64,000 nt of DNA from Clostridia bacterium (GTDB taxonomy: Bacteria; Bacillota; Clostridia; Oscillospirales; CAG-272), in contig JAFURQ010000011.1 in the NCBI GenBank assembly GCA_017471825.1, positions 151,545 to 215,544 of the forward strand, read 5' to 3'. Of the stretch, positions 7,756 through 16,215 are shown one piece after another. Below the pieces are notes generated by a model. The model had not been told where the DNA came from. It made no database searches and saw nothing but the letters and a program-made list of their open reading frames with translations. The translations under genes and the position numbers were made by a program. Position 1 is the first letter of the stretch; the number at the start of each line of letters is the position of its first letter.

Positions 7756-8106
7756 TAAAGGGGCTGTCGTATTTAGGCATAAGCGAATAAAAACAGAGGT
7801 ATTGTGGAAAAAACACAGTACCTCTTTCTATTATAAAAGCATTTTTTAGAGGAAAAGAGAGGTAGAAAACCTGCGGTTTTTCTCATTTTTTATTTTTACT
7901 GTTTTTATTCTATTGCCGTTTCCTCCCTCCGACGTATCTATATACGCCTCTCGGTCGGAGAACGACAATTTCTGCTCTAAATCCGTTCGCCCCAAGGAGC
8001 TGTCGCATTAAGAATTTACTAAAACGCAAAGATTGCTGCGTTTTTTGTTTTTGGCTTTGGTTTACCTGAGTTCTTAATGCGACAGCCACTTTTTCATTGA
8101 ATTGAT
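7756..8106. repeat. Non-coding spacer rich in palindromes, MITE-like element
   Basis: No gene is seen in these 351 bases. A 16-base inverted repeat, GCTGTCGCATTAAGAA (7999-8014) with its exact complement TTCTTAATGCGACAGC (8071-8086), bounds an 88-base unit whose core holds a second hairpin (AACGCAAAGATTGCTGCGTT) plus T run. A degenerate copy of the same end, GGGGCTGTCGTATTTAG, begins near 7759 in the same orientation as the left end, and a CTCCGAC/GTCGGAG hairpin lies near 7926-7962. This looks like a miniature inverted-repeat element or IS remnant, nested or partly deleted. Confidence 0.5.
7795..7829 (+). terminator. Hairpin terminator after ung
   Basis: AGAGGTATTGTG (7795-7806) pairs with CACAGTACCTCT (7814-7825), with one G-U pair, followed by TTTCT. 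Confidence 0.6.
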
Positions 8107-8562
8107 TTATTCTTCAAAATCTGCAAGATTTAAAATCGCCTTGCCCTTTCTTTTTGCGTATTTATACGTTGTGTATGCTCCGCCACAATCGTGCGTAACG
8201 TAAGCTATCACATAATCTGCTTTTTCAACCATATATTTATTACGGTAAGCTATCGCATACCTTTTCGGCTTGCTCTCAATTTCGGGATAGATAATTGCAT
8301 CGTACCTTGTTTTTTGGTAATCCAAATGATTTTTCTGATATTCCACAGTAAGATAAGGCGTAACAAATACAAGAGAAACCTTTGGATGCGTTTGCTTATA
8401 TTTCTTGCAACATTCGTACGCAAACCCATCAAATGCACCGTAACCCCCTAAATACATATCGGCGGGGCGATCGCCTACCTTTTCCGCAAGAAAGGCAAGT
8501 ATTCTCTGTTCGCATTCCTCTGATTCAGAAAAATGAGCGTGTCCGCAAAAAGTCACTACCAT
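8107..8562 (-). CDS. SLOG-family (YoqJ/DUF1273-like) Rossmann protein
   Basis: Protein of 151 residues. MVVTFCGHAHF at the start, GGYGAFDGFAYECCKKYK, FVTPYL, YDAIIYP, RNKYMVEKADYVIAYV and CGGAYTT match the DprA/LOG-like Rossmann fold of the SLOG superfamily, whose members bind or are predicted to bind nucleotide-type ligands. The catalytic role of this subgroup is unknown. ATG at 8562 is chosen for the AAGGAG site seven bases upstream; upstream in-frame codons overlap the promoter. It is divergent from an XRE regulator and both share a repeated operator, so it is likely the regulator's target. Confidence 0.75.
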   Translation of the reverse strand: MVVTFCGHAHFSESEECEQRILAFLAEKVGDRPADMYLGGYGAFDGFAYECCKKYKQTHPKVSLVFVTPYLTVEYQKNHLDYQKTRYDAIIYPEIESKPKRYAIAYRNKYMVEKADYVIAYVTHDCGGAYTTYKYAKRKGKAILNLADFEE

Positions 8563-8580
8563 AACTCGCTCCTTCCTTTG

Positions 8581-8696
8581 TGTAGGTACACCTACATAGT
8601 ATACCATACCCTTTAAAAACAATCAAGAGTATGTAGGCATACCTTCTTATATTTTTATCACTTTATTGATAAAATAAATGTGTAGGTAAATCTACG
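8581..8696. promoter_or_regulatory. Three evenly spaced operator palindromes between SLOG and XRE genes
   Basis: Site 1, TGTAGGTACACCTACA (8581-8596), is a perfect 7-bp inverted repeat with 2-bp centre. Site 2, TGTAGGCATACCTTC (8632-8646), and site 3, TGTAGGTAAATCTACG (8681-8696), are imperfect copies. The starts are 51 and 49 bases apart, about five helical turns. On the minus strand, TTGATT (8621-8626), 17 bases, TATACT (8598-8603) forms the SLOG promoter, and site 1 covers its transcription start. Binding by the adjacent XRE protein is inferred. Confidence 0.7.
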
Positions 8697-8728
8697 GAAG
8701 TTAAATCTTCTTATTGGAGGGTATAAAC

Positions 8729-8974
8729 TTGACTGTAAATGACGCTGTTGCGACGCGCATTTCCAAGCTGTTGCGTGAAAAGGGTATGTCTCAATACCGT
8801 TTAGAGCAGGAATCGGGAATACAGCACGGAAGTATGCAATGTATAATGAACGGACGAAATAAAACTGTAACCTTGAGCACTGTAATTATGCTTGCGAAAG
8901 GGTTCAATATGTCTCTTACCGAGTTTTTAGATGACGAGATTTTCTGTTCTGAAGATTTAGAAATAGAGCAGTAA
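8729..8974 (+). CDS. XRE-family helix-turn-helix regulator
   Basis: DNA-binding protein of 81 residues, essentially one HTH_3 domain: ATRISKLLREKGMSQYRLEQ, SGIQHGSMQCIMNGRNKTVT and VIMLAKGFNMSLTEFLDDEIF. A TTG start at 8729 is chosen because TTGGAGGG lies eight bases upstream. It is probably a repressor of itself and of the divergent SLOG gene through the three palindromes at 8581-8696. Small regulators of this sort are frequent near mobile DNA, and a MITE-like repeat lies 650 bases away. Confidence 0.85.
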   Translation: MTVNDAVATRISKLLREKGMSQYRLEQESGIQHGSMQCIMNGRNKTVTLSTVIMLAKGFNMSLTEFLDDEIFCSEDLEIEQ

Positions 8975-9004
8975 AAGCCGCCTTGAGTGTAGGGTGGCTT
9001 TTTT
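8973..9004 (+). terminator. Terminator of the XRE gene
   Basis: AAAAGCCGCC pairs with GGGTGGCTTTT around a nine-base loop, followed by T residues. Confidence 0.7.
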
Positions 9005-9014
9005 CTGTATAAAT

Positions 9015-9046
9015 AAAAACGGCAGTGGAAATCCACTGCCGTTTTT
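9015..9046. terminator. Bidirectional terminator between XRE and uppP
   Basis: AAAAACGGCAGTGG / CCACTGCCGTTTTT perfect inverted repeat, with A and T tracts on both sides, lying between convergent genes. Confidence 0.85.
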
Positions 9047-9058
9047 ATAATGATTGAT

Positions 9059-9898
9059 TTATGCGTAGGTTTTTATAAGGAAATAGCCTATTACGACTGC
9101 GCCGAGGACTATGCGGTAGATGCCGAAGGGGGCGAAGCTGTGGCGTTTTACAAAATCCATCAGGAATTTGATGGCAACGAGCGAAACGACGAAGGAAACT
9201 GCCATACCTATTGCGAGGAGGGCGATTTCCGCGCCTGTTGCGGTAAAGCCTGCGACGATGAATTTCAGAATTTTGAGCAAGGATGCTCCAAGCATTACGG
9301 GGATTGCCATAAAGAAGGAAAATTCTGCCGCCGCAACACGAGATACTCCGCCGAGCATACCGCCGAGGATTGTTGAGCCCGAGCGAGAGGTGCCGGGGAT
9401 GAGCGAGAGCATTTGTGCGCCGCCCATAAGAAGCGCATCTTTGTATGTGATGTCGTAGACTGTTTCTATGCGTGGGGGCTTATCCTTTTTGAGCTTTTCG
9501 ATAAGTATAAATGCCACGCCGTAGACTATGAGGGCTATCGAAACGACGATATAATTATAGAAATGCTCGTCAAAGAAATCATCGAGCAGGACGCCGACTA
9601 TGGCGGCGGGGAGTACGCCTACTATGACCTTCGCCCAGAGGCTCCACGTGCCGCGACGCTCCTCGGCTGTCTTTTTGCGCGAAAAGGGGTTAAGCTTGTT
9701 CCAGAAAAGGACCGGAACGGCGCATATTGCGCCAAGCTGAATAACCACTAAAAACAGCTCCATAAACTCAGGGGAAACGTCGAGAGAAATAAATTCGTCA
9801 AGGAGAATCATATGCCCTGTCGAGCTTATGGGAAGCCATTCGGTGATGCCCTCCACGATACCGAGAAGGATCGCCTTTAAAATTTCGAGAAATTTCAT
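9059..9898 (-). CDS. uppP: Undecaprenyl-diphosphatase UppP
   Basis: Integral membrane phosphatase that recycles undecaprenyl pyrophosphate to the lipid carrier for peptidoglycan and other wall polymers; 279 residues, about eight membrane spans. The two family signatures are present: GIVEGITEWLPISSTGHMIL near residue 13 and the catalytic PGTSRSGSTILGGM near residue 160. Its loss or amplification affects bacitracin sensitivity in known species. It is the last gene of a likely fkbM-U32-uppP transcript (16-base gap to the U32 gene). Confidence 0.96.
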   Translation of the reverse strand: MKFLEILKAILLGIVEGITEWLPISSTGHMILLDEFISLDVSPEFMELFLVVIQLGAICAVPVLFWNKLNPFSRKKTAEERRGTWSLWAKVIVGVLPAAIVGVLLDDFFDEHFYNYIVVSIALIVYGVAFILIEKLKKDKPPRIETVYDITYKDALLMGGAQMLSLIPGTSRSGSTILGGMLGGVSRVAAAEFSFFMAIPVMLGASLLKILKFIVAGFTATGAEIALLAIGMAVSFVVSLVAIKFLMDFVKRHSFAPFGIYRIVLGAVVIGYFLIKTYA

Positions 9899-9914
9899 TT
9901 TTCTACCTAATCCC

Positions 9915-11147
9915 TTATGACGCGCGGATGATGTCGCCTGCCTTCAAGGCAAAGGGAACCTTCATATAAAAATTCATATACGGATGGGGCGCGGAGATGA
10001 TGGGCGCGCCCGATTCATCGAACATTTCTCCTGCGACAAATGGCACCCCGACCTTACCGGGCGAGAGCACCTCGACGGGCTCACCGACTGACATTTTGTT
10101 CCTTTGCGAGAGGTGCGCCATACCTGTTTTTTCATCGTAAGAGAGGACAACGGCGAGAAAAGCCTTATCCTTTATATAACCTGTTGTGGTGGACAAATTG
10201 GCGTCAATATGGGAGTCGTCAAAGTAGTAGCCGGTGTGATAATCGCGGTGGCTTACCGACTCGAGCTCACGGTACCATTCGGGGTTATATTCAAATCTGC
10301 CCGAAAAATAACTGTCAATTGCCATTTTATAGGTGTTTGTAACAACTGCGGTATAGTAAGAGGATTTCATTCGTCCTTCGATTTTGAACGAGTCAATTCC
10401 TGCCTCGATAAGCTCCGGGATATGCTCTATGGTACAGGTATCGCGGCTGGACATAATGAAGGTTTCGCCGTTCACCTCTTCTATCGGGATTCTGACGTCG
10501 GGGCGCTTTTCCTCTGCTATTTCATAGCCGTGAATGGTGTAGTTCCAGCGGCAAGGCTGTGCGCACATTCCGCGGTTGCCGTCGCGGTTGATTATGTGTC
10601 CTGAGAGCAGGCATCTTCCGCTATAGGAAACGCACATAGAGCCGTGGACGAAGCATTCGAGCTCCAAATCGTCGGGGATGGCGGCGCGGATTGCCTTGAT
10701 TTCCTCGAGGGTCAATTCGCGAGCGAGCACTACCCTCTTCGCTCCGAGCGAATACCAGGCGAGGCAGTCGGCGGAGCTTACTGCGTTTGCTTGGGTTGAA
10801 ATATGGATTTCCATATTTGGAAGGATTTTGCGCACGAGCATCAAAACACCGATATCGGCGATTATGAGTGCATCAATATTTATATTTTTGAGGCTTTCGA
10901 AATATTCATTCAGCAACGGATATTCGTGCTCTCTCGGCATCGTATTTACGGTGAGATATACACGGACGCCGTGGGCGTGGGCGTATTCAACCGCTTCGGC
11001 GAGCTCTTCTATGGAAAAGTTGTCGGCGGCGGCACGCATACCGAAAATTTTGCCTGAAAGATAGACGGCATCGGCGCCGTAGAGAATCGCAGACTTCATT
11101 TTCTCAAAATTGCCTGCGGGGGATAGAATTTCGGGTCGTTTCATCAT
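9915..11147 (-). CDS. Peptidase U32 / TrhP-like tRNA hydroxylation protein
   Basis: Protein of 410 residues. It opens MMKRPEILSPAGNFEKMKSA, typical of U32 (YegQ/TrhP), with the signature region CFVHGSMCVSYSGRCLLS and the Cys cluster GMCAQPCRW, where this family carries an iron-sulfur cluster. A C-terminal beta-barrel segment (residues 330-410) follows. Known homologues (E. coli TrhP, B. subtilis TrhP1/2) make 5-hydroxyuridine at the tRNA wobble base, while the older annotation is collagenase-like protease; the RNA role is more likely. GGAAG precedes the start. It lies between fkbM and uppP on the same strand. Confidence 0.85.
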   Translation of the reverse strand: MMKRPEILSPAGNFEKMKSAILYGADAVYLSGKIFGMRAAADNFSIEELAEAVEYAHAHGVRVYLTVNTMPREHEYPLLNEYFESLKNINIDALIIADIGVLMLVRKILPNMEIHISTQANAVSSADCLAWYSLGAKRVVLARELTLEEIKAIRAAIPDDLELECFVHGSMCVSYSGRCLLSGHIINRDGNRGMCAQPCRWNYTIHGYEIAEEKRPDVRIPIEEVNGETFIMSSRDTCTIEHIPELIEAGIDSFKIEGRMKSSYYTAVVTNTYKMAIDSYFSGRFEYNPEWYRELESVSHRDYHTGYYFDDSHIDANLSTTTGYIKDKAFLAVVLSYDEKTGMAHLSQRNKMSVGEPVEVLSPGKVGVPFVAGEMFDESGAPIISAPHPYMNFYMKVPFALKAGDIIRAS

Positions 11148-11190
11148 ACACTTCCGATTTTTTAATATATTTTTATTTTAGCATACTTTT

Positions 11191-12294
11191 TCACTTATTG
11201 CAAGCAATAAGGTCAATTTCCCACGCGGGAACGCACAGCAGGCGGCGGACGTACAGCTTATAGGTATCGGGATAGGTATCGGACAGATAGTTCACGAGGG
11301 AAAAAATATCGCGGCTTCTGTGATACAGAGATACGAGCAGAGTCGGCGCATAATCGCGGATGGTTTTATCGGTACCGAGGAGCGCCTCCCTCTCTGCCCC
11401 CTCTACGTCGTATTTTACGTAATTCGTACCCTGTGGCACAAGGCTGTCGACCGATACAAGCTGTACCTGTTCGGTCTTATGCTGATACGAGGCGGTGGAG
11501 TTTACCGAGGAATTTCGGTTTCCGGACGAGGCGAAGGTACCCGATTTACATTCGGAGTATGCCGCCGCCATAACCGTTTTGACCTTCGGTGCGGTGAGGG
11601 TATCGACGTATTTTGAGAGCTTTTTGAAATTTTTTGGGTCGGGCTCGATGGCAACGACCTCTTCAAGCGAGGGGAAATATTCGATTGCCTCGCGGACGGT
11701 ATCGCCGTTGTATGCGCCTGCGTCGACGTATTTTTTAATGCTTTCGGCAGGAAGAAGCGAATAAAGCTCGTCCCTTGTGGAATATGCCTCAAGAAGATAG
11801 GACATTTTTCCGCTTAGGCGATAGTTGAGAATTGCGGAATATGCGCGGCGAGAGTCCTCGTCCGCGAGCGCACGGTAGGCGCGCATTATTTCGCCGTAGT
11901 TTGCGTTGAAAAACTCGCGGTCAAAGTACTCGTCCTCGCCTGCTACGGGCATATCGGGGACGTACATTTCGTACGTACGGTCTATTTCCGCGAGCATTTC
12001 AATCACCTCGGGGCGATTCGACGCAAAGGAGAGAACTATAACGAAATCGGGATATTCCGTCTTAATCTCGGAAAAGGATTTAACTCTTTTTCCGTGGAAA
12101 AAATGGCCCCTTACAAATCCGTCGGAGGCAAAAAAATCCGCTATTTCAATATTGTATTTTTCGAATCTTTTTATAAGCTTATCCGCGCCGTTGCCCATAC
12201 CGTAAACTACGATGGGACGGGATTCTTCGGCGAGCTTATCCCACATATCTTGTCTGCAAGGATGTTCGGGGATTGGAAAATCGGTATATGGCAT
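11191..12294 (-). CDS. FkbM-family methyltransferase with N-terminal Rossmann-like domain
   Basis: Predicted SAM-dependent O-methyltransferase of 367 residues. The first 120 residues read like a nucleotide/sugar-binding Rossmann segment (VVYGMGNGADKLIKRF). The FkbM domain covers about residues 170-345: YVDAGAYNGDT (SAM-binding glycine motif), VVAIEPDP (motif II acid), VKYDVEGAE (the conserved D-EG-E of FkbM) and LLVSLYH. FkbM enzymes methylate sugars or polyketide hydroxyls; the substrate here is unknown. The uppP neighbour hints at cell-surface glycan work, by inference. Confidence 0.82.
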   Translation of the reverse strand: MPYTDFPIPEHPCRQDMWDKLAEESRPIVVYGMGNGADKLIKRFEKYNIEIADFFASDGFVRGHFFHGKRVKSFSEIKTEYPDFVIVLSFASNRPEVIEMLAEIDRTYEMYVPDMPVAGEDEYFDREFFNANYGEIMRAYRALADEDSRRAYSAILNYRLSGKMSYLLEAYSTRDELYSLLPAESIKKYVDAGAYNGDTVREAIEYFPSLEEVVAIEPDPKNFKKLSKYVDTLTAPKVKTVMAAAYSECKSGTFASSGNRNSSVNSTASYQHKTEQVQLVSVDSLVPQGTNYVKYDVEGAEREALLGTDKTIRDYAPTLLVSLYHRSRDIFSLVNYLSDTYPDTYKLYVRRLLCVPAWEIDLIACNK

Positions 12295-12312
12295 AAAAAT
12301 CTCCGTAAATTA

Positions 12313-12341
12313 TTGAAAATTACCTTTTTATGTGTTAAAAT
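12313..12341 (+). promoter_or_regulatory. Sigma-A promoter of the HIT gene
   Basis: TTGAAA (12313-12318), 17 bases, TAAAAT (12336-12341), about 20 bases before the ribosome binding site. Confidence 0.65.
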
Positions 12342-12367
12342 AGAGAAAAAGCTATGGAGGCTATATT

Positions 12368-12706
12368 ATGGATTGCTTATTTTGTGCTATAATAAACGGT
12401 GAAATCCCCTCGGCTAAGGTTTGGGATGACGATATGTGCTACGCCTTTAAGGATATAAATCCTCAGGCTCCCGTACACTGCCTCGTCGTTCCGAAGGAGC
12501 ATATTGCATCGGCTGACGGTATCACCGCGGATAATTCAAAATACGTTGCGCATATCTTTGAGGTTATACCGAGCATCGCGAAGGCGGCGGGCGCGGAAAA
12601 CGGCTACCGCATAATATCAAACGTCGGCGAGGACGGATGCCAGTCGGTTAAGCATCTGCATTTCCATATTCTCGGCGGTGCGAAGCTTTCCGAAAATATG
12701 GGATAA
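12368..12706 (+). CDS. HIT-family nucleotide hydrolase/transferase (HINT-like)
   Basis: Protein of 112 residues with the full histidine triad HLHFHILGG near the C-terminus and the N-terminal zinc-type cysteines CLFCAIINGEIPS. HINT proteins hydrolyse adenosine phosphoramidates; the cellular substrate in Firmicutes is uncertain. GGAGG precedes the ATG. It ends at a bidirectional terminator shared with rplS. Confidence 0.93.
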   Translation: MDCLFCAIINGEIPSAKVWDDDMCYAFKDINPQAPVHCLVVPKEHIASADGITADNSKYVAHIFEVIPSIAKAAGAENGYRIISNVGEDGCQSVKHLHFHILGGAKLSENMG

Positions 12707-12741
12707 CCTATTATAACAAACTGAATTATACTTGTCAAACA

Positions 12742-12779
12742 AAAATAAAAGAGCCGCGCGATGCGGCTCTTTTATTTTT
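12742..12779. terminator. Bidirectional terminator between HIT and rplS
   Basis: AAAAGAGCCGC / GCGGCTCTTTT stem with a five-base loop and A/T tracts on both sides. Confidence 0.85.
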
Positions 12780-12788
12780 GAAGAAGAA

Positions 12789-13130
12789 TCAGATCTTCTC
12801 CTTAACCTTTGCTGCCTTACCAACTCTGTCGCGGAGATAGTAGAGCTTCGCACGGCGAACCTTCGCCTCGCGGAACACAACGATCTTGTCAACGTTGGGG
12901 GAGTGGATGGGGAAAGTCTTTTCAACACCGACACCGTAGGAAACTCGTCTTACAGTGAAGGTTTCGGAGATGCCGCCGCCGCGCTTTGCGATAACGGTTC
13001 CCTCGAACATCTGAATTCTCTGCTTTTCACCCTCTGTGATACGGATGTAAACCTTTACACCGTCGCCGATGCCGAACTTGGGAACATCGGTCTTAAGCTG
13101 CTCATTTACAAAAGCCTGGATCTTTTCCAT
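12789..13130 (-). CDS. rplS: Large-subunit ribosomal protein L19
   Basis: 50S protein at the 30S-50S interface, 113 residues, normal length. Diagnostic stretches: [57 protein letters not shown] and [20 protein letters not shown]. In Firmicutes rplS is followed by lepB, rbgA and rnhB; here it is divergent from lepB, so the cluster has been reoriented. AAGGAGGAGCC precedes the ATG. Confidence 0.98.
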   Translation of the reverse strand: MEKIQAFVNEQLKTDVPKFGIGDGVKVYIRITEGEKQRIQMFEGTVIAKRGGGISETFTVRRVSYGVGVEKTFPIHSPNVDKIVVFREAKVRRAKLYYLRDRVGKAAKVKEKI

Positions 13131-13216
13131 TATATAGGCTCCTCCTTAATACTACGAACATTCATGCAGAGCTTCGCAGAGGACTGTTCTGATAATGCTA
13201 CGCCATACGCGCAGTT
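13131..13216 (-). promoter_or_regulatory. rplS 5' leader, possible L19 autoregulatory structure
   Basis: An 85-base untranslated leader with a hairpin-forming segment: GAACA near 13181 pairs with TGTTC near 13158, and CTCTGC recurs inside. Ribosomal-protein leaders of this kind exist for L19 in Firmicutes. The match to that family was not verified. Confidence 0.35.
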
Positions 13217-13222
13217 GAAAAT

Positions 13223-13251
13223 ATAATAACACATCTAACAAAAAAAATCAA
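13223..13251 (-). promoter_or_regulatory. Sigma-A promoter of rplS
   Basis: Minus strand TTGATT (13246-13251), 17 bases, TATTAT (13223-13228). Confidence 0.6.
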
Positions 13252-13332
13252 TAGTTTTTGTGAAAGTTTTTCATTTTTTTTCGGAAAATATTTTTTGCGA
13301 CGATTAAATCGGGAAAAAGTTGGTGGCAAATA

Positions 13333-13361
13333 TTGTATTTTTTAAAATAATATGTTATACT
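13333..13361 (+). promoter_or_regulatory. Sigma-A promoter of the lepB-rbgA-rnhB-yraN operon
   Basis: TTGTAT (13333-13338), 17 bases, TATACT (13356-13361), 32 bases before the lepB start codon. Confidence 0.65.
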
Positions 13362-13392
13362 AATTTGTAATGAATATAAGGGGGATGAGGTA

Positions 13393-14736
13393 ATGGATGA
13401 GAATATAAACGTACCTACCCAAAACGAAATAGAAGAGCCCGCAGCTTCCGCAGAGGTGCAAGCGCCCGAGATAACCGAGGCGCCGAAGCCGAAAAGAAAG
13501 CCGCGCAAGAAAAAGGCAGAGGTGCAAGAGCAGACGGAAAATGACAATCCCGAGCAGGAAGCCGTTGCAGACACCACGGTATCCGAGGCTGAGGAGCTCT
13601 CCCCTGCCGAGCCTACACCGAGCGAGCCCGAAATTGCAGGGCAGCAAGCACACGAGGCTACGGACGAGGCTGATACCGATGAGAACGTCGCCGAAGATGA
13701 TGACGCTGATTCTGACGGGGCTGACGAGGTTGATATTGTATATGCGGACGAGCCTGACGGTGAGCCCGAGAATCGCGAGACCGACGTTATCGCCGATTTG
13801 CAGGATGATGACGGTGCTATCGGTGTGACGATAAGGCCTGCCGCCACGACGGACGGCGAGGAGCCTGCCGAGCACGTCAGTGCCGAGGACGAGGCTGACG
13901 AGGCGGTCGAAGCCGAAGGCTTAACCGAGGAGGAGCCCGAGGATGAGGCGGAAAATGTGCGCGAATATATGGACGTTGAGCACTTTTCCGACTACAGAGC
14001 CGCTACGGAGCTTGAGCCCGAGGAGCTTACTACCGAAGAAGAGTACGAGGATGCCGAGGCAGAGACTGTTTTCGGATTTGAGGAAGGTGAGCCTCACGAA
14101 TATGAAAATCTGACTATTCTTGACGAGCCGGAGGAGGAGCCCGAGCGACCGATTAAAAAGGTGCGCGAGGAGTCACCCGATGAAGAAAAATACAATCCCG
14201 ACAAGCCGAGGAAGGTAGACCTTCGCTTTGATTTGCTTGAGCTGTTTGTATTTACTCTTGTTGCGATTATGATTCTCACCACGTTTGCTTTCAAGCATTC
14301 GAAGGTTGAGGGCAGCTCGATGAATACCACGCTTTTTGACGGAGATCATCTCATCATTTCCGACCTGTTCTACGAGCCAGAGAGATATGACATTATCGTG
14401 TGCGAGGATTACTCCACAGGGCTTCGCAAGCCGATAGTAAAGCGCGTTATTGCCACAGAGGGCGAGCACGTGCTTGTAAAATCTCTCAACGAGGTTTACG
14501 TAAACGGGGTTCTTATCGAGAACGATTTCGTTTGGATAGACGGAGCGGAGAGAGCTGATTTTCAGCTTATGTACCCTATTGAGCTGACTGTTCCCGAGGG
14601 AGAGGTTTTCGTTATGGGCGACCACAGAAACGATTCACTCGATTCACGGCAGCTCGGCACTATAGACGAGGATTCGATTCTCGGAAAGGTGCTTATCAGA
14701 TTTTACCCCTTTGATAGCTTTGGAGCTGTTGAGTGA
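13393..14736 (+). CDS. lepB: Signal peptidase I with a long acidic N-terminal extension
   Basis: Membrane serine protease that cleaves Sec and Tat signal peptides. The enzyme proper occupies residues 275-447: one membrane span (ELFVFTLVAIMILTTFAF), the catalytic Ser309 in EGSSMNTTL, the general-base Lys350 in KPIVKRVIA, and the GDHRNDSLDSR box near the end. Ahead of it lie about 275 residues dominated by Glu, Asp, Ala and Pro with almost no hydrophobic pattern, presumably disordered and cytoplasmic. Usual Firmicute signal peptidases are 170-190 residues. The frame is continuous and a GGGGGATGAGG site fixes the start. It heads an operon with rbgA. Confidence 0.92.
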   Translation: MDENINVPTQNEIEEPAASAEVQAPEITEAPKPKRKPRKKKAEVQEQTENDNPEQEAVADTTVSEAEELSPAEPTPSEPEIAGQQAHEATDEADTDENVAEDDDADSDGADEVDIVYADEPDGEPENRETDVIADLQDDDGAIGVTIRPAATTDGEEPAEHVSAEDEADEAVEAEGLTEEEPEDEAENVREYMDVEHFSDYRAATELEPEELTTEEEYEDAEAETVFGFEEGEPHEYENLTILDEPEEEPERPIKKVREESPDEEKYNPDKPRKVDLRFDLLELFVFTLVAIMILTTFAFKHSKVEGSSMNTTLFDGDHLIISDLFYEPERYDIIVCEDYSTGLRKPIVKRVIATEGEHVLVKSLNEVYVNGVLIENDFVWIDGAERADFQLMYPIELTVPEGEVFVMGDHRNDSLDSRQLGTIDEDSILGKVLIRFYPFDSFGAVE

Positions 14737-14758
14737 AATACAGTAAACGGAGATAAAA

Positions 14759-15616
14759 ATGCAAAACCCTATTCAATGGTTTCCCGGGCATATGGCAAAG
14801 ACCCGAAGGGTCATAAAGGAATGCCTGCCCCAAGTTGACATAGTAATTGAGCTTTTGGACGCAAGAATACCGTATAGCTCGCGGAATCCCGAGATAGAGA
14901 AAATCGTTGGGGACAAGCCGCGTCTTACCCTTCTTACCAAGGCGTCGCTTGCCAATCCCGAAATAAGCCGCCTTTGGGCCGAGCACTATAATGCGGGCGG
15001 AGCACGCACGGTTATTATAGATTCGGTAAGCGGCTACGGAATAAACGATTTTTCGCTGGCGGTAAAGGAAATACTTGCAGAGAAGCTCGCAAGATACAAG
15101 GACAAGGGTATGGACGGCAGACGCCTGAAGGCTATGATCGTAGGGATACCCAACGTTGGAAAATCGTCGCTTATCAACTGCCTTGCCAAGGCGAAGAAGG
15201 CGAAGGTGGAAAACCGCCCCGGTGTTACTCTTGCCAAGCAATGGGTGACGACCGATATCGGCCTCGACCTTCTTGATATGCCGGGAGTGCTTTGGCCTAA
15301 ATTTGAGGACGAAAAAGTCGGGCAGAATCTCGCTATGACGGGAGCAATCAGGGATCAGGTGCTTGACACCGAGGAGATTGCAATGCTGCTGTGCGCGCGG
15401 CTTATGGAGGTCGCGCCGAAGGAATTTTGTGAGCGCTATAAGCTTATAGAGGACGAGGCGGCAGAGCTCGATTCATACGACCTTTTCCACCTTGTCGGTC
15501 GAAAGAGGGGCTTCCTCATTTCTGGCGGCGAGGTTAATGCGGAAAGAACCGCGAAGATGCTTCTTGAGGAATTCAGGAGCGCAACGATAGGAAGAATAAG
15601 TCTGGAGGCGCCGTAA
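14759..15616 (+). CDS. rbgA: Ribosome biogenesis GTPase RbgA (YlqF), altered G4 motif
   Basis: Circularly permuted GTPase needed for late 50S assembly, 285 residues as usual. It has the family opening [13 protein letters not shown], the permuted order with G4 first, then G1 [13 protein letters not shown]2 RPGVT and G3 DMPG, and the C-terminal helical domain. In place of the guanine-specifying NKxD the sequence is TKAS (residues 60-63); Asn and Asp are both replaced. It follows lepB by 22 bases and its TAA overlaps the rnhB ATG. Confidence 0.94.
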   Translation: MQNPIQWFPGHMAKTRRVIKECLPQVDIVIELLDARIPYSSRNPEIEKIVGDKPRLTLLTKASLANPEISRLWAEHYNAGGARTVIIDSVSGYGINDFSLAVKEILAEKLARYKDKGMDGRRLKAMIVGIPNVGKSSLINCLAKAKKAKVENRPGVTLAKQWVTTDIGLDLLDMPGVLWPKFEDEKVGQNLAMTGAIRDQVLDTEEIAMLLCARLMEVAPKEFCERYKLIEDEAAELDSYDLFHLVGRKRGFLISGGEVNAERTAKMLLEEFRSATIGRISLEAP

Positions 15617-16215
15617 TGCCAAGCTTTGATTACGAAAACGAAAAGCGCGCTATGGGATATACCGCTATATGCGGATGCGACGAGGCAGGCAGGGGTCCGC
15701 TCTGCGGTCCTGTCGTTGCGGCGGCGGTAATACTTCCCGAGGGCTGCGATATTGAGGGGCTTAACGACTCGAAAAAGCTGACGGAGAAAAAGCGCGAGGC
15801 TCTTTTTGACGTTATAAAGGAAAAGGCGGTTGCATACGCTATTGCCGATGCGAGCCCTGCCGAAATCGACGAGATAAACATACTTAACGCATCAATGCTC
15901 GCTATGCGAAGAGCGGTTGAGGCACTTCCCGTGAGGGCTGATTTTGCGCTTATTGACGGAAACTGCTCACGCGGATTTGAGATACCAACGGAAACGGTGG
16001 TCAAGGGAGATGCCAAGAGCGCATCAATTGCCGCCGCATCAATACTCGCAAAGGTAACGCGTGACAGACAGTGCGCGGAGCTTGATCGACTTTATCCGCA
16101 ATATGGCATTGCAAAGCACAAGGGCTATCCTACCAAGGAGCACATGGATGCGGTGCGCGAGCACGGCCCGTCGCCCATACACAGAAAAACCTTCTTGAAA
16201 TTTCTCGATAAATAA
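15616..16215 (+). CDS. rnhB: Ribonuclease HII
   Basis: Endonuclease that removes ribonucleotides and RNA primers from DNA-RNA hybrids; 199 residues. The active-site opening [14 protein letters not shown], the second acidic site in LIDGNC, and [31 protein letters not shown] (in two stretches) match type II RNase H. It overlaps rbgA by one base (TAATG) and is followed by yraN with the same overlap, so translation is coupled. Confidence 0.96.
   Translation: MPSFDYENEKRAMGYTAICGCDEAGRGPLCGPVVAAAVILPEGCDIEGLNDSKKLTEKKREALFDVIKEKAVAYAIADASPAEIDEINILNASMLAMRRAVEALPVRADFALIDGNCSRGFEIPTETVVKGDAKSASIAAASILAKVTRDRQCAELDRLYPQYGIAKHKGYPTKEHMDAVREHGPSPIHRKTFLKFLDK

Noticed and set aside
13248-13875. Serine-rich minus-strand frames opposite lepB
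   Set aside because: Codon mirror of the Glu/Asp/Ala-rich extension; no ribosome sites and no family resemblance.
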